DNA of 64,000 nt from Herbihabitans rhizosphaerae (GTDB lineage: Bacteria; Actinomycetota; Actinomycetes; Mycobacteriales; Pseudonocardiaceae), in NCBI RefSeq assembly GCF_004216555.1, contig NZ_SGWQ01000001.1, forward strand, positions 310,001 through 374,000, given 5' to 3'. The position numbers and the translations under genes are program-made. Shown here one piece after another: positions 37,541-46,780 of the stretch. Every line of letters begins with the position of its first letter. The first letter of the stretch is position 1. A model generated the notes under the pieces. That model saw only the letters and a list, made by a program, of their open reading frames with translations. It ran no database searches and was not told where the DNA came from.

Positions 37541-38801
37541 TCATCTTGTCGTAGGCGTCGCCGTCGCGCGGGTCGTACAGGCCGGCGAGGAGTTTCAGCA
37601 CGAGCTTCATCAGCCGCGCGTGCGGCAGGCCGTACTTGGTCGCCGCGCGCATGATCAGCGGCTTGCCGATCAGCTTGCTGAACACGTTGCCCAGCCGGAA
37701 ATAGCTGCCGAGCGCCTCGCGCAGCGCCACCTGGTAGCCCTCCAGCGCACGCTCGCGCGCCGGGCCCTCCGGGCGGGCCAGCGCCTGCACGACGCACTCC
37801 GCGGCCAGCCGCGCGGACTCCATCGCGTACCCGATGCCCTCGCCGTTGAACGGGTTGACCATGCCGCCGGCATCGCCGACCAGCAGCAGGCCCGGCGAGT
37901 AGTGCGGCGTGCGGTTGAACCCCATCGGCAGCGCGGCGCCGCCGATCTTGCCCACCGCGTTGTGCTCGCGGAAGCCCCACTCCTCCGGCGTGCCGTCCAG
38001 CCAGGACCGCATGAGCGCCCGATAGTCCGTGCTGCCAAAGGCTTTCGAGGTGGACAGGATGCCGAGGCCCACGTTCACGGTGCCGTCGCCCATGCCGAAG
38101 ATCCACCCGTAGCCGGGCAGCAGCGACGGCTCGGGCCCGGACCGATCCCACAGTTCCAGGTGCGACTCGAGGTAGTCGTCCTTGCTGCGCGGGCTGTCGT
38201 AGTACCGGCGCACGGCCACACCCATCGGGCGCGACTCCTGCTTGTCGATGCCGACCGACAGGGCCAGCCGCGCGGACACGCCGTCGCAGGCGAGCACCAG
38301 CGGCGCGCGGTAGGTCACCGGCGTGCGGTCTGGGCCCGTTTTCCCTTGCACGCCAACGACTCTGCCCGTGCGCTCGTCGGTGACCGCGCCGATGACCGTG
38401 GTCTGCTCGTGCATCCGGGCGCCCGCGCGCTGCGCCGTGCGGGCCAGCAGCTCGTCGAAGTCCTGGCGCGGGCGGACGACGCCGTACGGCGGGAAGCTCG
38501 CGAGGTCCGGCCAGTCCAGTTCGAGGGTGATGCCGCCGCCGATCACCCGCAGGCCGCGGTTGTGCAGCCAGCCGGCCTCCTCGCGGGTGTCCACGCCGAG
38601 GTCGATCAGCTGCTTCACGCCGCGCGGGGTGAGCCCGTCGCCGCATACCTTCTCGCGCGGGAACACGCTCTTCTCCAGCAGCAGCACGTCAAGGCCGGCG
38701 CGGGCGAGATAGGTCGCCGCGGTCGAGCCGGCCGGGCCTGCCCCGACCACGATGACGTCGGCGTCCTCGTCGTGCTTGCGGCGACCGGTCGACGTGGTCA
38801 T
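37506..38801 (-). CDS. menJ: Geranylgeranyl reductase-family protein, MenJ-like
   Basis: A 431-residue FAD enzyme. VIVVGAGPAGSTAATYLARAG binds FAD at the N-terminus, VFPREKVCGDGLTPRGV is the family's substrate-loop signature, and LLVGDAGGMVNPFNGEGIGYAMESA is the second FAD motif. In mycobacteria MenJ saturates one isoprene unit of the menaquinone side chain. The presence of menG, menD and menB in the same window supports that role, though archaeol-type or chlorophyll-type reductases share the fold. ATG 38801. A Rex-like site lies about 30 bases upstream. Confidence 0.82.
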   Translation of the reverse strand: MTTSTGRRKHDEDADVIVVGAGPAGSTAATYLARAGLDVLLLEKSVFPREKVCGDGLTPRGVKQLIDLGVDTREEAGWLHNRGLRVIGGGITLELDWPDLASFPPYGVVRPRQDFDELLARTAQRAGARMHEQTTVIGAVTDERTGRVVGVQGKTGPDRTPVTYRAPLVLACDGVSARLALSVGIDKQESRPMGVAVRRYYDSPRSKDDYLESHLELWDRSGPEPSLLPGYGWIFGMGDGTVNVGLGILSTSKAFGSTDYRALMRSWLDGTPEEWGFREHNAVGKIGGAALPMGFNRTPHYSPGLLLVGDAGGMVNPFNGEGIGYAMESARLAAECVVQALARPEGPARERALEGYQVALREALGSYFRLGNVFSKLIGKPLIMRAATKYGLPHARLMKLVLKLLAGLYDPRDGDAYDKMITTATRLAPSA

Positions 38802-38828
38802 GTGGCTCCCCTGCGAACTCGCTCGAGC

Positions 38829-38846
38829 TTGTGAAAGCGTTCACGT
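38829..38846. promoter_or_regulatory. Rex-like site upstream of the MenJ-like gene
   Basis: TTGTGAAAGCGTTCACGT fits the Rex operator pattern perfectly on the left half-site and at five of seven positions on the right. It lies 28-45 bases upstream of the ATG, in the 141-bp gap to the divergent GNAT gene, where a repressor would block the promoter. The left half is the same as in the first nuo operator. Confidence 0.6.
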
Positions 38847-38942
38847 TCCGGCCATCGAGTCTAAGCGGTGCCCGCTGAGAGCCCGCGCGGCTGTGACCGC
38901 TGCGACAGCCGCCGGCCGGCCACGTGGCCATAGAGTCGACGC

Positions 38943-39386
38943 GTGACGATCAGGACCCGACCCGCGACCGAGTCCGACCTGCCCGCGCTGCTCGCCCTGT
39001 ACGCCGAACTGCACCCCGGCGACCCGGCACCGTCGCCGGATTCCGCGCTCGCGGTATGGCGACAGATCGCCACGCAGGCCGGCCGCACGATCCTGGTCGC
39101 CGAGTCGGGCGATGCGGTGGTTGGCACCGTCGACTGCGCGGTGCTGCCGAACCTCACCCGGAACGCGCGCCCGTTGATGTTGGTCGAGAACGTGGTGGTC
39201 ACCGCGACCTCGCGCGGTTCGGGGATCGGCACGGCGCTACTGACCGCCGCGGTCGCCCTGGCCCGGTCCGCGGGCTGCTACAAGATCCAGTTGCTGTCCC
39301 GCGCCAGCCGCGAAGTCGCGCACGCCTTCTACGAGTCGAACGGTTTCCGGGCCGTCGCCCAGGGATACCGCCTGTACGTCGACTGA
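38943..39386 (+). CDS. GNAT-family N-acetyltransferase
   Basis: A 147-residue GNAT enzyme. The acetyl-CoA site is VVVTATSRGSGIGTALLTAAV, followed by CYKIQLLSRASRE and HAFYESNGFRA, the usual end of motif B. It starts at GTG 38943 and is divergent from the menJ-like gene. The layout resembles small-molecule or aminoglycoside-like acetyltransferases; the substrate is unknown. Confidence 0.88.
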   Translation: MTIRTRPATESDLPALLALYAELHPGDPAPSPDSALAVWRQIATQAGRTILVAESGDAVVGTVDCAVLPNLTRNARPLMLVENVVVTATSRGSGIGTALLTAAVALARSAGCYKIQLLSRASREVAHAFYESNGFRAVAQGYRLYVD

Positions 39387-39426
39387 ACCGGAGTACCGCT
39401 CGCCGGCACCATCCCAACCGCACCTG

Positions 39427-40029
39427 TCATGGCCAGATTTGGATAGCTTCTGCAGCCGCGTCCCGGATTTTCTGGCCGTCAAGCTCATGCTCGACTTCAC
39501 CAATTTGTCGATCCGGCCAATCAAGAACGAATTTCAACGCCCCAGGAGGAGGAAGCGGCCACAGGTCGACTGTTTGGACGTGGCGCCAAGAGATCTGTTC
39601 GGGAGCGCCTCCTCCTCCGCCACCTCCGGCCCCGAATGGCGTCAACACAGGGAAGTCCTCAGATATCCCTCCTGGGTAGGATATCGGCGATGCGGCCGGT
39701 CGAAGGTTTGTCGCGTATCGACCGTCGGCGAAGATGGCGGCGAAGCGCGGGCGTCGCGTGTCGAGCGGGCGCGCGGCGAATCCTGAAAACAGCATGAACT
39801 CTGCCTGATCGCGCGACTCTCCGACAGTAAGGATGGTCAACTCGATACTAAGATGCTGCGGCCAGCACTGCAGGTCCGTTATCGCCACACACAGCTTGGA
39901 ACTCTTCACAAGAACTGCCGAACAAGGAATTCGCCGCGCGAGAGTAACAGTTCTGGGCGGGATCGCGCTCACCGCAGGCACACGCTCCCCGCCAAGATCA
40001 TCAGGTTCAACCTGGTCAAAGAATGCCAT
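39427..40029 (-). CDS. Unknown protein with a seven-glycine run
   Basis: A 200-residue protein without recognised domains. The N-terminus (MAFFDQVEPDD) is acidic. A Gly-7 stretch and then Pro-rich PLPPPGALKFVLDWPDR follow in the C-terminal half, which looks like an immunity-type or small regulatory fold. Base composition is visibly lower in GC than that of the neighbours, with many A/T third positions, so recent acquisition is likely. ATG 40029 lacks a strong ribosome-binding site. Confidence 0.55.
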   Translation of the reverse strand: MAFFDQVEPDDLGGERVPAVSAIPPRTVTLARRIPCSAVLVKSSKLCVAITDLQCWPQHLSIELTILTVGESRDQAEFMLFSGFAARPLDTRRPRFAAIFADGRYATNLRPAASPISYPGGISEDFPVLTPFGAGGGGGGGAPEQISWRHVQTVDLWPLPPPGALKFVLDWPDRQIGEVEHELDGQKIRDAAAEAIQIWP

Positions 40030-40121
40030 TCATTCCTTCTCTCAGGCGGCTGTTGAGAGTCAAGCCGTTCACAGCCTAACTCAGCGAGTGGCCCGACCCT
40101 CAACAGCGCGTCGCGGATATG

Positions 40122-40766
40122 CTAGTCGAACGGGAGAACTTGGATGCCATCCGTAGCAGTGACGCAGGTCAACTCGGGAGGGCCTAACCTCCGACACTCA
40201 GGCGACCACTCTTCCCACTCCCACCCTTCTGGAAGAAGCAGGTCAGTTTGAACTGCGGCGTTGTAGAAGCCGTCGCATCGTTCGCTAAAGGAAAAGCACT
40301 GAACATGCGCTGATGAATTGATGTAGAGACACACCGGGTCTGACGGCTGCTCGTGGTGGCACTGCACCGAGGGCGCATCCGGCTGTCGCTGATTTCCATT
40401 GAGGAAGGCGGCAGCGTTAGCGTGAAGCCATCGCATTGTTTGACCTGCAGCCGTCACGTCACACAGTACGTACCCAGCGTGCGGCGCGTCGACATGCTCC
40501 AGGACATGGTCGTAGTACCAGGCATCGACACCAATTTCAATATGCGAAAAGCAGCCACCTCCGGGCGGATCATCCTGCTGACCGTACACCTTGTTCGTTG
40601 GCCTAATGCGGAGGCTTCCGAGGTCTTTGACTTTCTTGACCTTCTTACTCGTTACACGAGGTTTGTCGACCGGTGCAGGCTGGTCGGTTGTCGCACTTGC
40701 TGAGATCGGAACGGAAACAAGGGTAACGATGGCAATAACAGCCGCTAAGCACAGGCGTATGGACAT
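40122..40766 (-). CDS. Exported Cys-rich protein of unknown function
   Basis: A 214-residue protein with a signal peptide (LCLAAVIAIVTLVSVPISASA, cleavage at about 26) and a Lys-rich stretch. A mature domain with eight cysteines (GGGCFSH, YVLCDV, VQCHH, PVCLY, VQCF, ERCDG, PECRR, LTCVT) probably forms four disulfides outside the cell. No family is recognised. The lower GC content, shared with the 39427 gene, suggests both arrived together. Confidence 0.6.
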   Translation of the reverse strand: MSIRLCLAAVIAIVTLVSVPISASATTDQPAPVDKPRVTSKKVKKVKDLGSLRIRPTNKVYGQQDDPPGGGCFSHIEIGVDAWYYDHVLEHVDAPHAGYVLCDVTAAGQTMRWLHANAAAFLNGNQRQPDAPSVQCHHEQPSDPVCLYINSSAHVQCFSFSERCDGFYNAAVQTDLLLPEGWEWEEWSPECRRLGPPELTCVTATDGIQVLPFD

Positions 40767-40934
40767 AAGATTAAACTGAATCCTGTAACACCGGGCGCCA
40801 AGCGGCCGATATGCGTCTCACATGTGACGCTCAACATTGTCAGTGGGGATATCCCTTGCCGTCCAAGCGTTCACCAGGACCCCTCCCGCGTTGCGTGACC
40901 CACACTGTCGCGCGACGTAAACTGAGGGGAACCC

Positions 40935-41678
40935 ATGTCTGACAACGAGCCGATGCCACCGCCGAGTGCCGCTGAGCAGTCCCGAAGCCCTGGCGTCGTA
41001 CGGCCACTCGCCGGTTACGGCCTCGCGGCCACCATCCTGATCGGTCTGGTCGCCGCCTTGGTCGCGGCGGTGTGCCTCGCAATGTGGAGCGTCCACTCGA
41101 TCGTGGCCGAGATCGTCGGCGGCACCGGGACGGCGACCACGTCTCAACTAGCTCGACTCTCCGACACCGAGCGACTGAGCTCGGCCCTACGCGGCGGCAT
41201 GATCATCGCGGCACTCGTGGCGGCTTTGCTACTGCTGTTGTGGCTGAACCGTGCGCGAGCCAACGCCGAGTCGATTTCCCCGATGCGACACCGGTTGTCG
41301 AAGGGGTGGGTCACGGGAGGATGGTTCTGCCCTGTGGTCAACCTGTGGTTCCCAGCCGTCGTGATGACCGACATCTGCCGCGCCAGCGACTCGTCGCGGG
41401 TAGGAGCTGCCACACCGCGACACCCCGAAGCCGGCGGTCTGGTCGTTCCGTGGTGGATCATGTGGATCGTCGGATGGTGGCTGCCTTTCTTCTACCTGTA
41501 CGGCACACGGGAAGACGTCATCACCATGCCGGCACAAGCGCTCGATGTCTCGCGCACGGAGGCCGTGACATACACCATGGGCGCCGTCGGTCTCGCCGGG
41601 GCAGCCGTCTGCCTCACGCTGATCATCCGTCGCGTCAGCTCTCGGCAGGAGATGTTCGTCTCCCCGAGTGGCGCTTGA
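40935..41678 (+). CDS. DUF4328-type membrane protein
   Basis: A 247-residue protein with four hydrophobic helices, at about 33-55, 89-105, 165-185 and 212-230, after a Pro/Ser-rich cytoplasmic start. The segment MRHRLSKGWVTGGWFCPVVNLWFPAVVMTDI and the later WWIMWIVGWWLPFF resemble DUF4328 membrane proteins of actinomycetes. Function unknown. It stands alone between the low-GC genes and the large unknown pair. Confidence 0.75.
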   Translation: MSDNEPMPPPSAAEQSRSPGVVRPLAGYGLAATILIGLVAALVAAVCLAMWSVHSIVAEIVGGTGTATTSQLARLSDTERLSSALRGGMIIAALVAALLLLLWLNRARANAESISPMRHRLSKGWVTGGWFCPVVNLWFPAVVMTDICRASDSSRVGAATPRHPEAGGLVVPWWIMWIVGWWLPFFYLYGTREDVITMPAQALDVSRTEAVTYTMGAVGLAGAAVCLTLIIRRVSSRQEMFVSPSGA

Positions 41679-41775
41679 ACTTCGGTGGTGACCAAAGGCG
41701 GTTGTGCGACTCGATGATCTCCGTTAAATCTGGATACACACAGCGGCCACCACGTCACAGCGCGACAAGAGGATC

Positions 41776-43854
41776 ATGCAGCCCACTGGTCTCCAGGGCG
41801 AGGAGCACTTATCCCGGCTTCTCGCCGCCATGCACCGCACGCCGATCCCCACATCGCCGCCCCCACACGACAACTACCTGGAGGCGCTCGGCCTCAACCT
41901 GCTCGCCGTCGCGCTGCGGCTGGAGCACATCGAGCGCCTGACCGACACGCTCACCCTGGCCGACGCCACGCACATGACGCGATCGGTCAGCGTGGACCTG
42001 AACCTCGGCGCGCTCACGCCCGACCAGATGGAGGCGCTGCGGTCCGACCCGACCGCGAGCGGTGCGCCGCCGGCGATCTGGCTGCCGGTCGCCCGGCACT
42101 CGCGCAAGCACATGGCGCCGGTGGTCGTGCACAACTCGGTCGGCGAGGTCATGCCGAGGATGACTCAGGTGCAGACCGCGAAGGCGCTCAGTCACGGCCT
42201 GGCCAAGGCGTTCCGCATGTACCTCGACTCCGACCCGAGGGTGGACGACGAGGACGAGCTGCTGCACGCGATCGGCGGTGACCTGAACCGGTCGCGCTGG
42301 TTGATCGAGGCGATGATCGCGACCATGGTCAGCCACGGCGTCGACCGGACGCCGGAGCCGCCGCCGGACCGCTCCCGGCACCGCCGCGCCACCGACTCGT
42401 GGAGCATCCAGAGCAACGCCGAGCACGCGGTCCGCCAACTGTTCACCGCGGACAGTCCGTTCCTGCGGCTGCTGGACGTCGCGGCGTCGGACCACCTGCT
42501 CGTGGTGGAGGTGCCGACCGCGACGCCCCAGGTGTTCCTGACCTACAAGGCACCCGTGATGCCGGCGCGGTCGCGGCGGCTCGGCGGGCGCGAGGGAATC
42601 CCCGGCCAGCGGGCGTTCCAGCACGAGTTCACCGTCCAGTACCGCACCGTGATCCCGCGCGCGGTCAGCTCGTACCACGTCACGCTCGAGGTGCCGCCGG
42701 AGATCCACGTACGCCGATACCTGTTGAGCAGCAACGTGGATCAGCACGCGGTGGCCACGCTCGCCGCCGACATGCGCGCGGTGGCCCGGCGCTACGACGA
42801 CCTGCGCGCGGTGTCCCCCAAGCTGCTCGAACTGGAGTTGCACGGCATCGCGTCCCGGCTGGCCGAGCTGGGCCGGCGCCGGCATCGCGATCTTCGCTCG
42901 TTCACCGACTACCTGGATCGCTGCTACGCGAAGTTCTCCGGCCGCCGCCCCCGGTTCCTCGAACCGGCCGAAGGTGGCACCGGGCTGGAGCCGACTCCCC
43001 GGGTGGTCAGCGCGCTCGCGCGATTCGCCGAGCTGTACGAGACCGATCACTTCCGCAAGCTGGCGCACGATCCCGAGGACGCCGAGCAGACCTCGGATGT
43101 CCTGCCGCCCGACGAGCTGAACCGGCTCGCCGATCTGCTCGATGAGTCCGATGTGGACAGTGACGTGTGCGTGGACAACGACCCGCGCGACAACGTCGGC
43201 CACGCGCACTGGCAGCGCCGGCCGTTCGGCACCGAGTCGCGGTCGGTCGAGCCGGTGGAGGCGACCGTGTACATCGCGCTCACGCCCGGCCCGTCGGTCG
43301 GCTCCAACGTGGCCAAGTTGCTGCTCGCGCTGCTCGCGTTGGTGATCGGGTTCGGCGTGGTGCTCGAACCGCACCTGTTCGACCGCGTCCCGCTGCTGGG
43401 CTGGCTCGGCAGCGCGGCGGGGTCCGGAGCCGACCGAGGCGAGGGCGAGACCCTGTCGTCGGCCGACGCGGTGGTCGCCGTGCTGCTGCTGGCGCCGAGC
43501 TTGTTGTTGGTGCGCCTGGACATCGGGCCGACCAAGTCCGTGCTCGGGCAGATCAACATGCTGCCACGAGTGGTGGCGTATTCCTCGGTGATGGTTGCCG
43601 GCGCGCTGGCGCTGGCAGTCGCCTCGGTGCAGGCGGGCAACCTGCAGGTGCCGTTCGTGGCGGCGATCAGCCTGCTGCTGTTCCTGAGCCTGCTCGTCGC
43701 CGGCGACTGGCTGGCCAAGGCGATCAAACGGCGGGCGAAGGTGCCGATGAACACGGTGAGCCCGCGCTGGCTGATCGCCGAGGTTCGCGGGCGGCCGGGG
43801 CGGCGGGGCGAGTGCGCGGTGGCGTACTCGACGGTCGGAGCTGACCATGCCTGA
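41776..43854 (+). CDS. Large unknown protein with four C-terminal TM helices
   Basis: A 692-residue protein. The N-terminal ~510 residues are soluble, with no recognised domain. They include a beta-rich stretch at about 275-330 (FTVQYRTVIPRAVSSYHVTLEVPPE) and long charged helices at about 335-400. Four hydrophobic helices lie at roughly 512-535, 562-582, 598-620 and 625-651, and the protein ends in a basic tail. The gene overlaps the next by 8 bases, so the two products probably act together. Candidates are a membrane-anchored sensor or a defence protein; nothing decides. Confidence 0.7.
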   Translation: MQPTGLQGEEHLSRLLAAMHRTPIPTSPPPHDNYLEALGLNLLAVALRLEHIERLTDTLTLADATHMTRSVSVDLNLGALTPDQMEALRSDPTASGAPPAIWLPVARHSRKHMAPVVVHNSVGEVMPRMTQVQTAKALSHGLAKAFRMYLDSDPRVDDEDELLHAIGGDLNRSRWLIEAMIATMVSHGVDRTPEPPPDRSRHRRATDSWSIQSNAEHAVRQLFTADSPFLRLLDVAASDHLLVVEVPTATPQVFLTYKAPVMPARSRRLGGREGIPGQRAFQHEFTVQYRTVIPRAVSSYHVTLEVPPEIHVRRYLLSSNVDQHAVATLAADMRAVARRYDDLRAVSPKLLELELHGIASRLAELGRRRHRDLRSFTDYLDRCYAKFSGRRPRFLEPAEGGTGLEPTPRVVSALARFAELYETDHFRKLAHDPEDAEQTSDVLPPDELNRLADLLDESDVDSDVCVDNDPRDNVGHAHWQRRPFGTESRSVEPVEATVYIALTPGPSVGSNVAKLLLALLALVIGFGVVLEPHLFDRVPLLGWLGSAAGSGADRGEGETLSSADAVVAVLLLAPSLLLVRLDIGPTKSVLGQINMLPRVVAYSSVMVAGALALAVASVQAGNLQVPFVAAISLLLFLSLLVAGDWLAKAIKRRAKVPMNTVSPRWLIAEVRGRPGRRGECAVAYSTVGADHA

Positions 43855-45391
43855 CGGCGCACGCTCGCACCCCGCGCTGGCCGGCGTCGCCGCGCGGGCG
43901 GCCAGCGCGGGCAGCCCCGCGGTGCTGTTCAACGTGGTGCACTTCGGCGCGCGGACGACGACCGCGCCCCAGTCGCAGCTCACCGGGATCTCGCCGCCGA
44001 CCGCGCGGGACAAGCCGGCGACCGAGACGCTGGTGGTCAACCTGGCCGGCATCGGCTTCCGGGTGCACACCTGGGCGCCGGACGTGCCGAGCAAGCCGGA
44101 GGGCACGGTGGACGCCAAGTGGGTGCCGCCGATGACGCCGGTGATCAACGACCGGGGCATCACCCGCGAGGTGTACGGCGGCGCGGTGGTGACCAACCCG
44201 GGGTTCCTCTACGACTCGGCCCAAAGCGTGGAGTTGCTGATCACGTTGTCGCACAAGCGATGGAAGCCGACCTTCGCCGACTCGCTGATGATCTCGACGA
44301 TCTACCACCAGGTGACCTCGGCGGCACTGGCCGGCGAGGGCACGCCGATCCTGTTCCTGCAGTCGCCGGCCGCGCCGTTCAAGGACGCGCCGCCGTCGGT
44401 GCGCCAGGACGGGTCCGGCGAGAACCCGAGGTTGACCAACGGCATGGCGCTGCGGATGCTCGTCGGCCTGGACGAGGCGCGGCCGGACGCGCGGCTCGAA
44501 CTGCTGCGCGGGGTGGCGGCGGTGGCCGCCGAGCACGGCCTCGGGCTGCAGGTGGCCGACCGGCGGTTCGGCCGGGTGCGCGGCGAGTGGTGGACCGTCA
44601 CGCACCCGCACGCGCAGACCTACCGACTGCGGCGTGCCGCGCTTTTCCCTTGGGCCACAAGCGAAATCCCGTCCTCGGTGCAACTACTCACGTTCGTCGG
44701 GCCGGCCCGCGTCGGCTCGTCGGCGGCGATCGCGAGCGACCTGGTGACCCGCAACATCGGCATCCTGGCGATCTCCGAGGCGGTGCTGCAGGAGACCGCG
44801 TTCATCAACATCGTGGTGCCCGTGGCACCGGCGCGGCGTGCCGAACAAGTGGCTGCCGGGTCGTGCCGGCCGATCGTCGAGGGTCTCGGCAAGGTAGCCA
44901 GTGACTGCGGGCTGACCCGGCGGCAGGAGGTGCGCGGCCGCAGCGTGATCGGCGACTCGCCGGCGACCGACTACCGCGTGCTCGCGACCGGGCCGCTGAC
45001 CGTGCGGATCGAGGAGTCGGCCAAGCGGCGCGACCGCGCGGTGTGGATCTCCTGGGACCTGCCGCTGCCGCCGGGCGGGGACAAGGGACGGCTGGACGTC
45101 GCCCAACTCGTGCTCACCCAACTGCTCAGCTCCGGCAAGGTGGCGCACGCGCGGGTCGACTACTACCGGTCGTGGGTGTCGCCGTCCGGGCGGGTGCACG
45201 GGAACGCGAAGATCGCGGTGCTGCTGGACGGCGTGAAGGACGACAAGGTCGGCGAGGAGCTGTCGACGCTGTGCCCGTGGACGCAGCGGGAGGTGATCTC
45301 GCAGTTGGTGCGGCAGCGGATCGCGCTGCGGACGATCAAGCTGCGGGTGGTGTGGCGGGAACGGTGGCTCGGCCGCACGAACGCGGCGTGA
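43847..45391 (+). CDS. Large unknown partner of the membrane protein
   Basis: A 514-residue soluble protein coupled to the 41776 gene by an 8-base overlap. It contains no motif I can name. The sequence is mixed alpha/beta, with several conserved-looking blocks (VVNLAGIGFRVHTWAPDVPS, VELLITLSHKRWKPTFADSL, WISWDLPLPPG), and ends in a strongly basic helix (RQRIALRTIKLRVVWRERW). Co-translation with a membrane protein of equal novelty suggests a two-component system of unknown purpose. Confidence 0.7.
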   Translation: MPDGARSHPALAGVAARAASAGSPAVLFNVVHFGARTTTAPQSQLTGISPPTARDKPATETLVVNLAGIGFRVHTWAPDVPSKPEGTVDAKWVPPMTPVINDRGITREVYGGAVVTNPGFLYDSAQSVELLITLSHKRWKPTFADSLMISTIYHQVTSAALAGEGTPILFLQSPAAPFKDAPPSVRQDGSGENPRLTNGMALRMLVGLDEARPDARLELLRGVAAVAAEHGLGLQVADRRFGRVRGEWWTVTHPHAQTYRLRRAALFPWATSEIPSSVQLLTFVGPARVGSSAAIASDLVTRNIGILAISEAVLQETAFINIVVPVAPARRAEQVAAGSCRPIVEGLGKVASDCGLTRRQEVRGRSVIGDSPATDYRVLATGPLTVRIEESAKRRDRAVWISWDLPLPPGGDKGRLDVAQLVLTQLLSSGKVAHARVDYYRSWVSPSGRVHGNAKIAVLLDGVKDDKVGEELSTLCPWTQREVISQLVRQRIALRTIKLRVVWRERWLGRTNAA

Positions 45392-45439
45392 TCCCTCCCA
45401 GCCGGCCACCGGGTGGCGGCGGGCCGGGAAGGCGTCACG

Positions 45440-46568
45440 TCAACGGCGTCCGACACTTGCGCCGGCGTGCGGCTCGCGGCGCAGGTAGCCCTCGATGTTC
45501 GGGTCGCCGGCCTGGTAGGTCTGCCGGGTCATGTCCCCCGGCGGGGTGGGACTCGTGTTGCCCTCGATCGTCTCGAACGAGCCGTCAGGGTGCACCTTCG
45601 TCACGATTCCGGTGTGGTTGGACTCGCCGTCGCCCTCCCAGTCGATGGTGACGACGTCGCCGGTCTGGATGCCGGTGGTTCCTTCGTGGTACCAACCGTG
45701 TGCCTTCGCCCACGCCTTGGCGGCCGGCACGTGCTGGAATCCGGTGTTCTTCGTGTCGCCGCCGTAGGTCTGCATGTCCGGCAGCGGCTGCCCGGCCTGC
45801 GCGAAGATCCAGGAGACCCACTGGGCGCACCAGTCGACCCAGTTGTCCGGGTTGGCCGGGTCGAACCATTGCTGGTAGGTCCAGCTGCCCTGTTCCCGGC
45901 CGCCCTCCTGCCACTTGCGCAGCTCTTCCTCGGCCTTGTCGACGATCGCCGGGTTGTCCAGCTTTCCTGATCTTGGGCTTCGGCTTCGGCTTGGGCTTCG
46001 GCGTCGGGACGATGGTGAGACCCGGGCTGATCTGCTGCCGCGGCGGAGCGGGAACGGCCTTGTGCGGCAGCCGCCGCTGGTCGGCCGCCCTGAGGATGTT
46101 GTCCAGGCCGCCGACGATTCCGGTCGCGATGGCCTGCGGGGTGGCGCCGGGTGCCGGTGCCGGAGCGGCTCCCGGAGCAGGCGTCACCGTGGCCGGTGCG
46201 CGCTGATCACGCTTGTCGTTGTCCCGCGTGCGGTCGTTGGTCTGCTTGGCCGGGGTGCGCTTGGCCGGGGAGGACTTGTGCGCGTCGCGGTCCGGCGGCT
46301 TGTCCTTGCGCTGCGGCTGCTTCGGCTTGGCGGCCGGTGAGGCCGCCTGCGCGGAACGCTGCTGCTGCGGCCCGGACGGCTTCGTCTGCTTGGCCTCGGG
46401 CCGCTTGGCCTTGTTGACCTTGGCCTTGGCCGGCGCGCTGTTCGAGGGGTTCCGGTTGGCCTGCGCGGCCGTCGCGCCCGTCGCTGGACCGACGACCGTG
46501 ACCGCGACGGCCACCGCTAATGACGACATTCCGACACGTCAGTATCGCTTCCTGTTCCAACCACTCAT
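45440..46568 (-). pseudogene. Decayed CHAP-domain cell-wall hydrolase gene (stop and frameshift)
   Basis: Read in frame from ATG 46568 (with GAGAGG upstream), the gene gives MSGWNRKRY, then TGA, then RVGMSSLAVAVAVTVVGPAT. The stop thus cuts a normal-looking signal peptide. A Lys/Pro/Ala-rich linker follows to PKPKPKPKIRK. One extra base in the AAA run at 45963-45965 then shifts the frame. After it the CHAP domain resumes cleanly as LDNPAIVDKAEEELRKW ... WVDWCAQWVSW (catalytic Cys) ... NHTGIV (His) to the stop at 45440. Two independent lesions argue for a pseudogene; restart at ATG 46529 cannot rescue the shift. Sequencing error is the alternative for the frameshift. Confidence 0.75.
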
Positions 46569-46780
46569 GGGGCCTCTGCCTCTCACCTGGTTGTGTCCTT
46601 GCGGCTCCGCACGGTAGCGGCGGGCCTGGTGACGGTTTATGGCGAACACCAGAGTTCGTAATCATTCCGAGACGCACCGGCGGCCGGGTTACGCCGAATG
46701 CCGGAAACGTTTCCCGCCGCCGGGGCGACATTCCCATCCGGTGCGACGCGTCGCGCGCACCCACCGGGAGGACGCCTTCG

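Noticed and set aside
21645..43854. The same 8-base overlap ATGCCTGA at three gene junctions (21645, 34363, 43847)
   Set aside because: It follows from coupled starts encoding Met-Pro-Asp and is expected by chance among many overlaps.
45585..46529. The 314-codon frame as an intact secreted protein
   Set aside because: After PKPKPKPKIRK it is an out-of-frame reading of the CHAP domain (Arg-rich nonsense). The true domain continues in another frame, so a broken gene is the better explanation.
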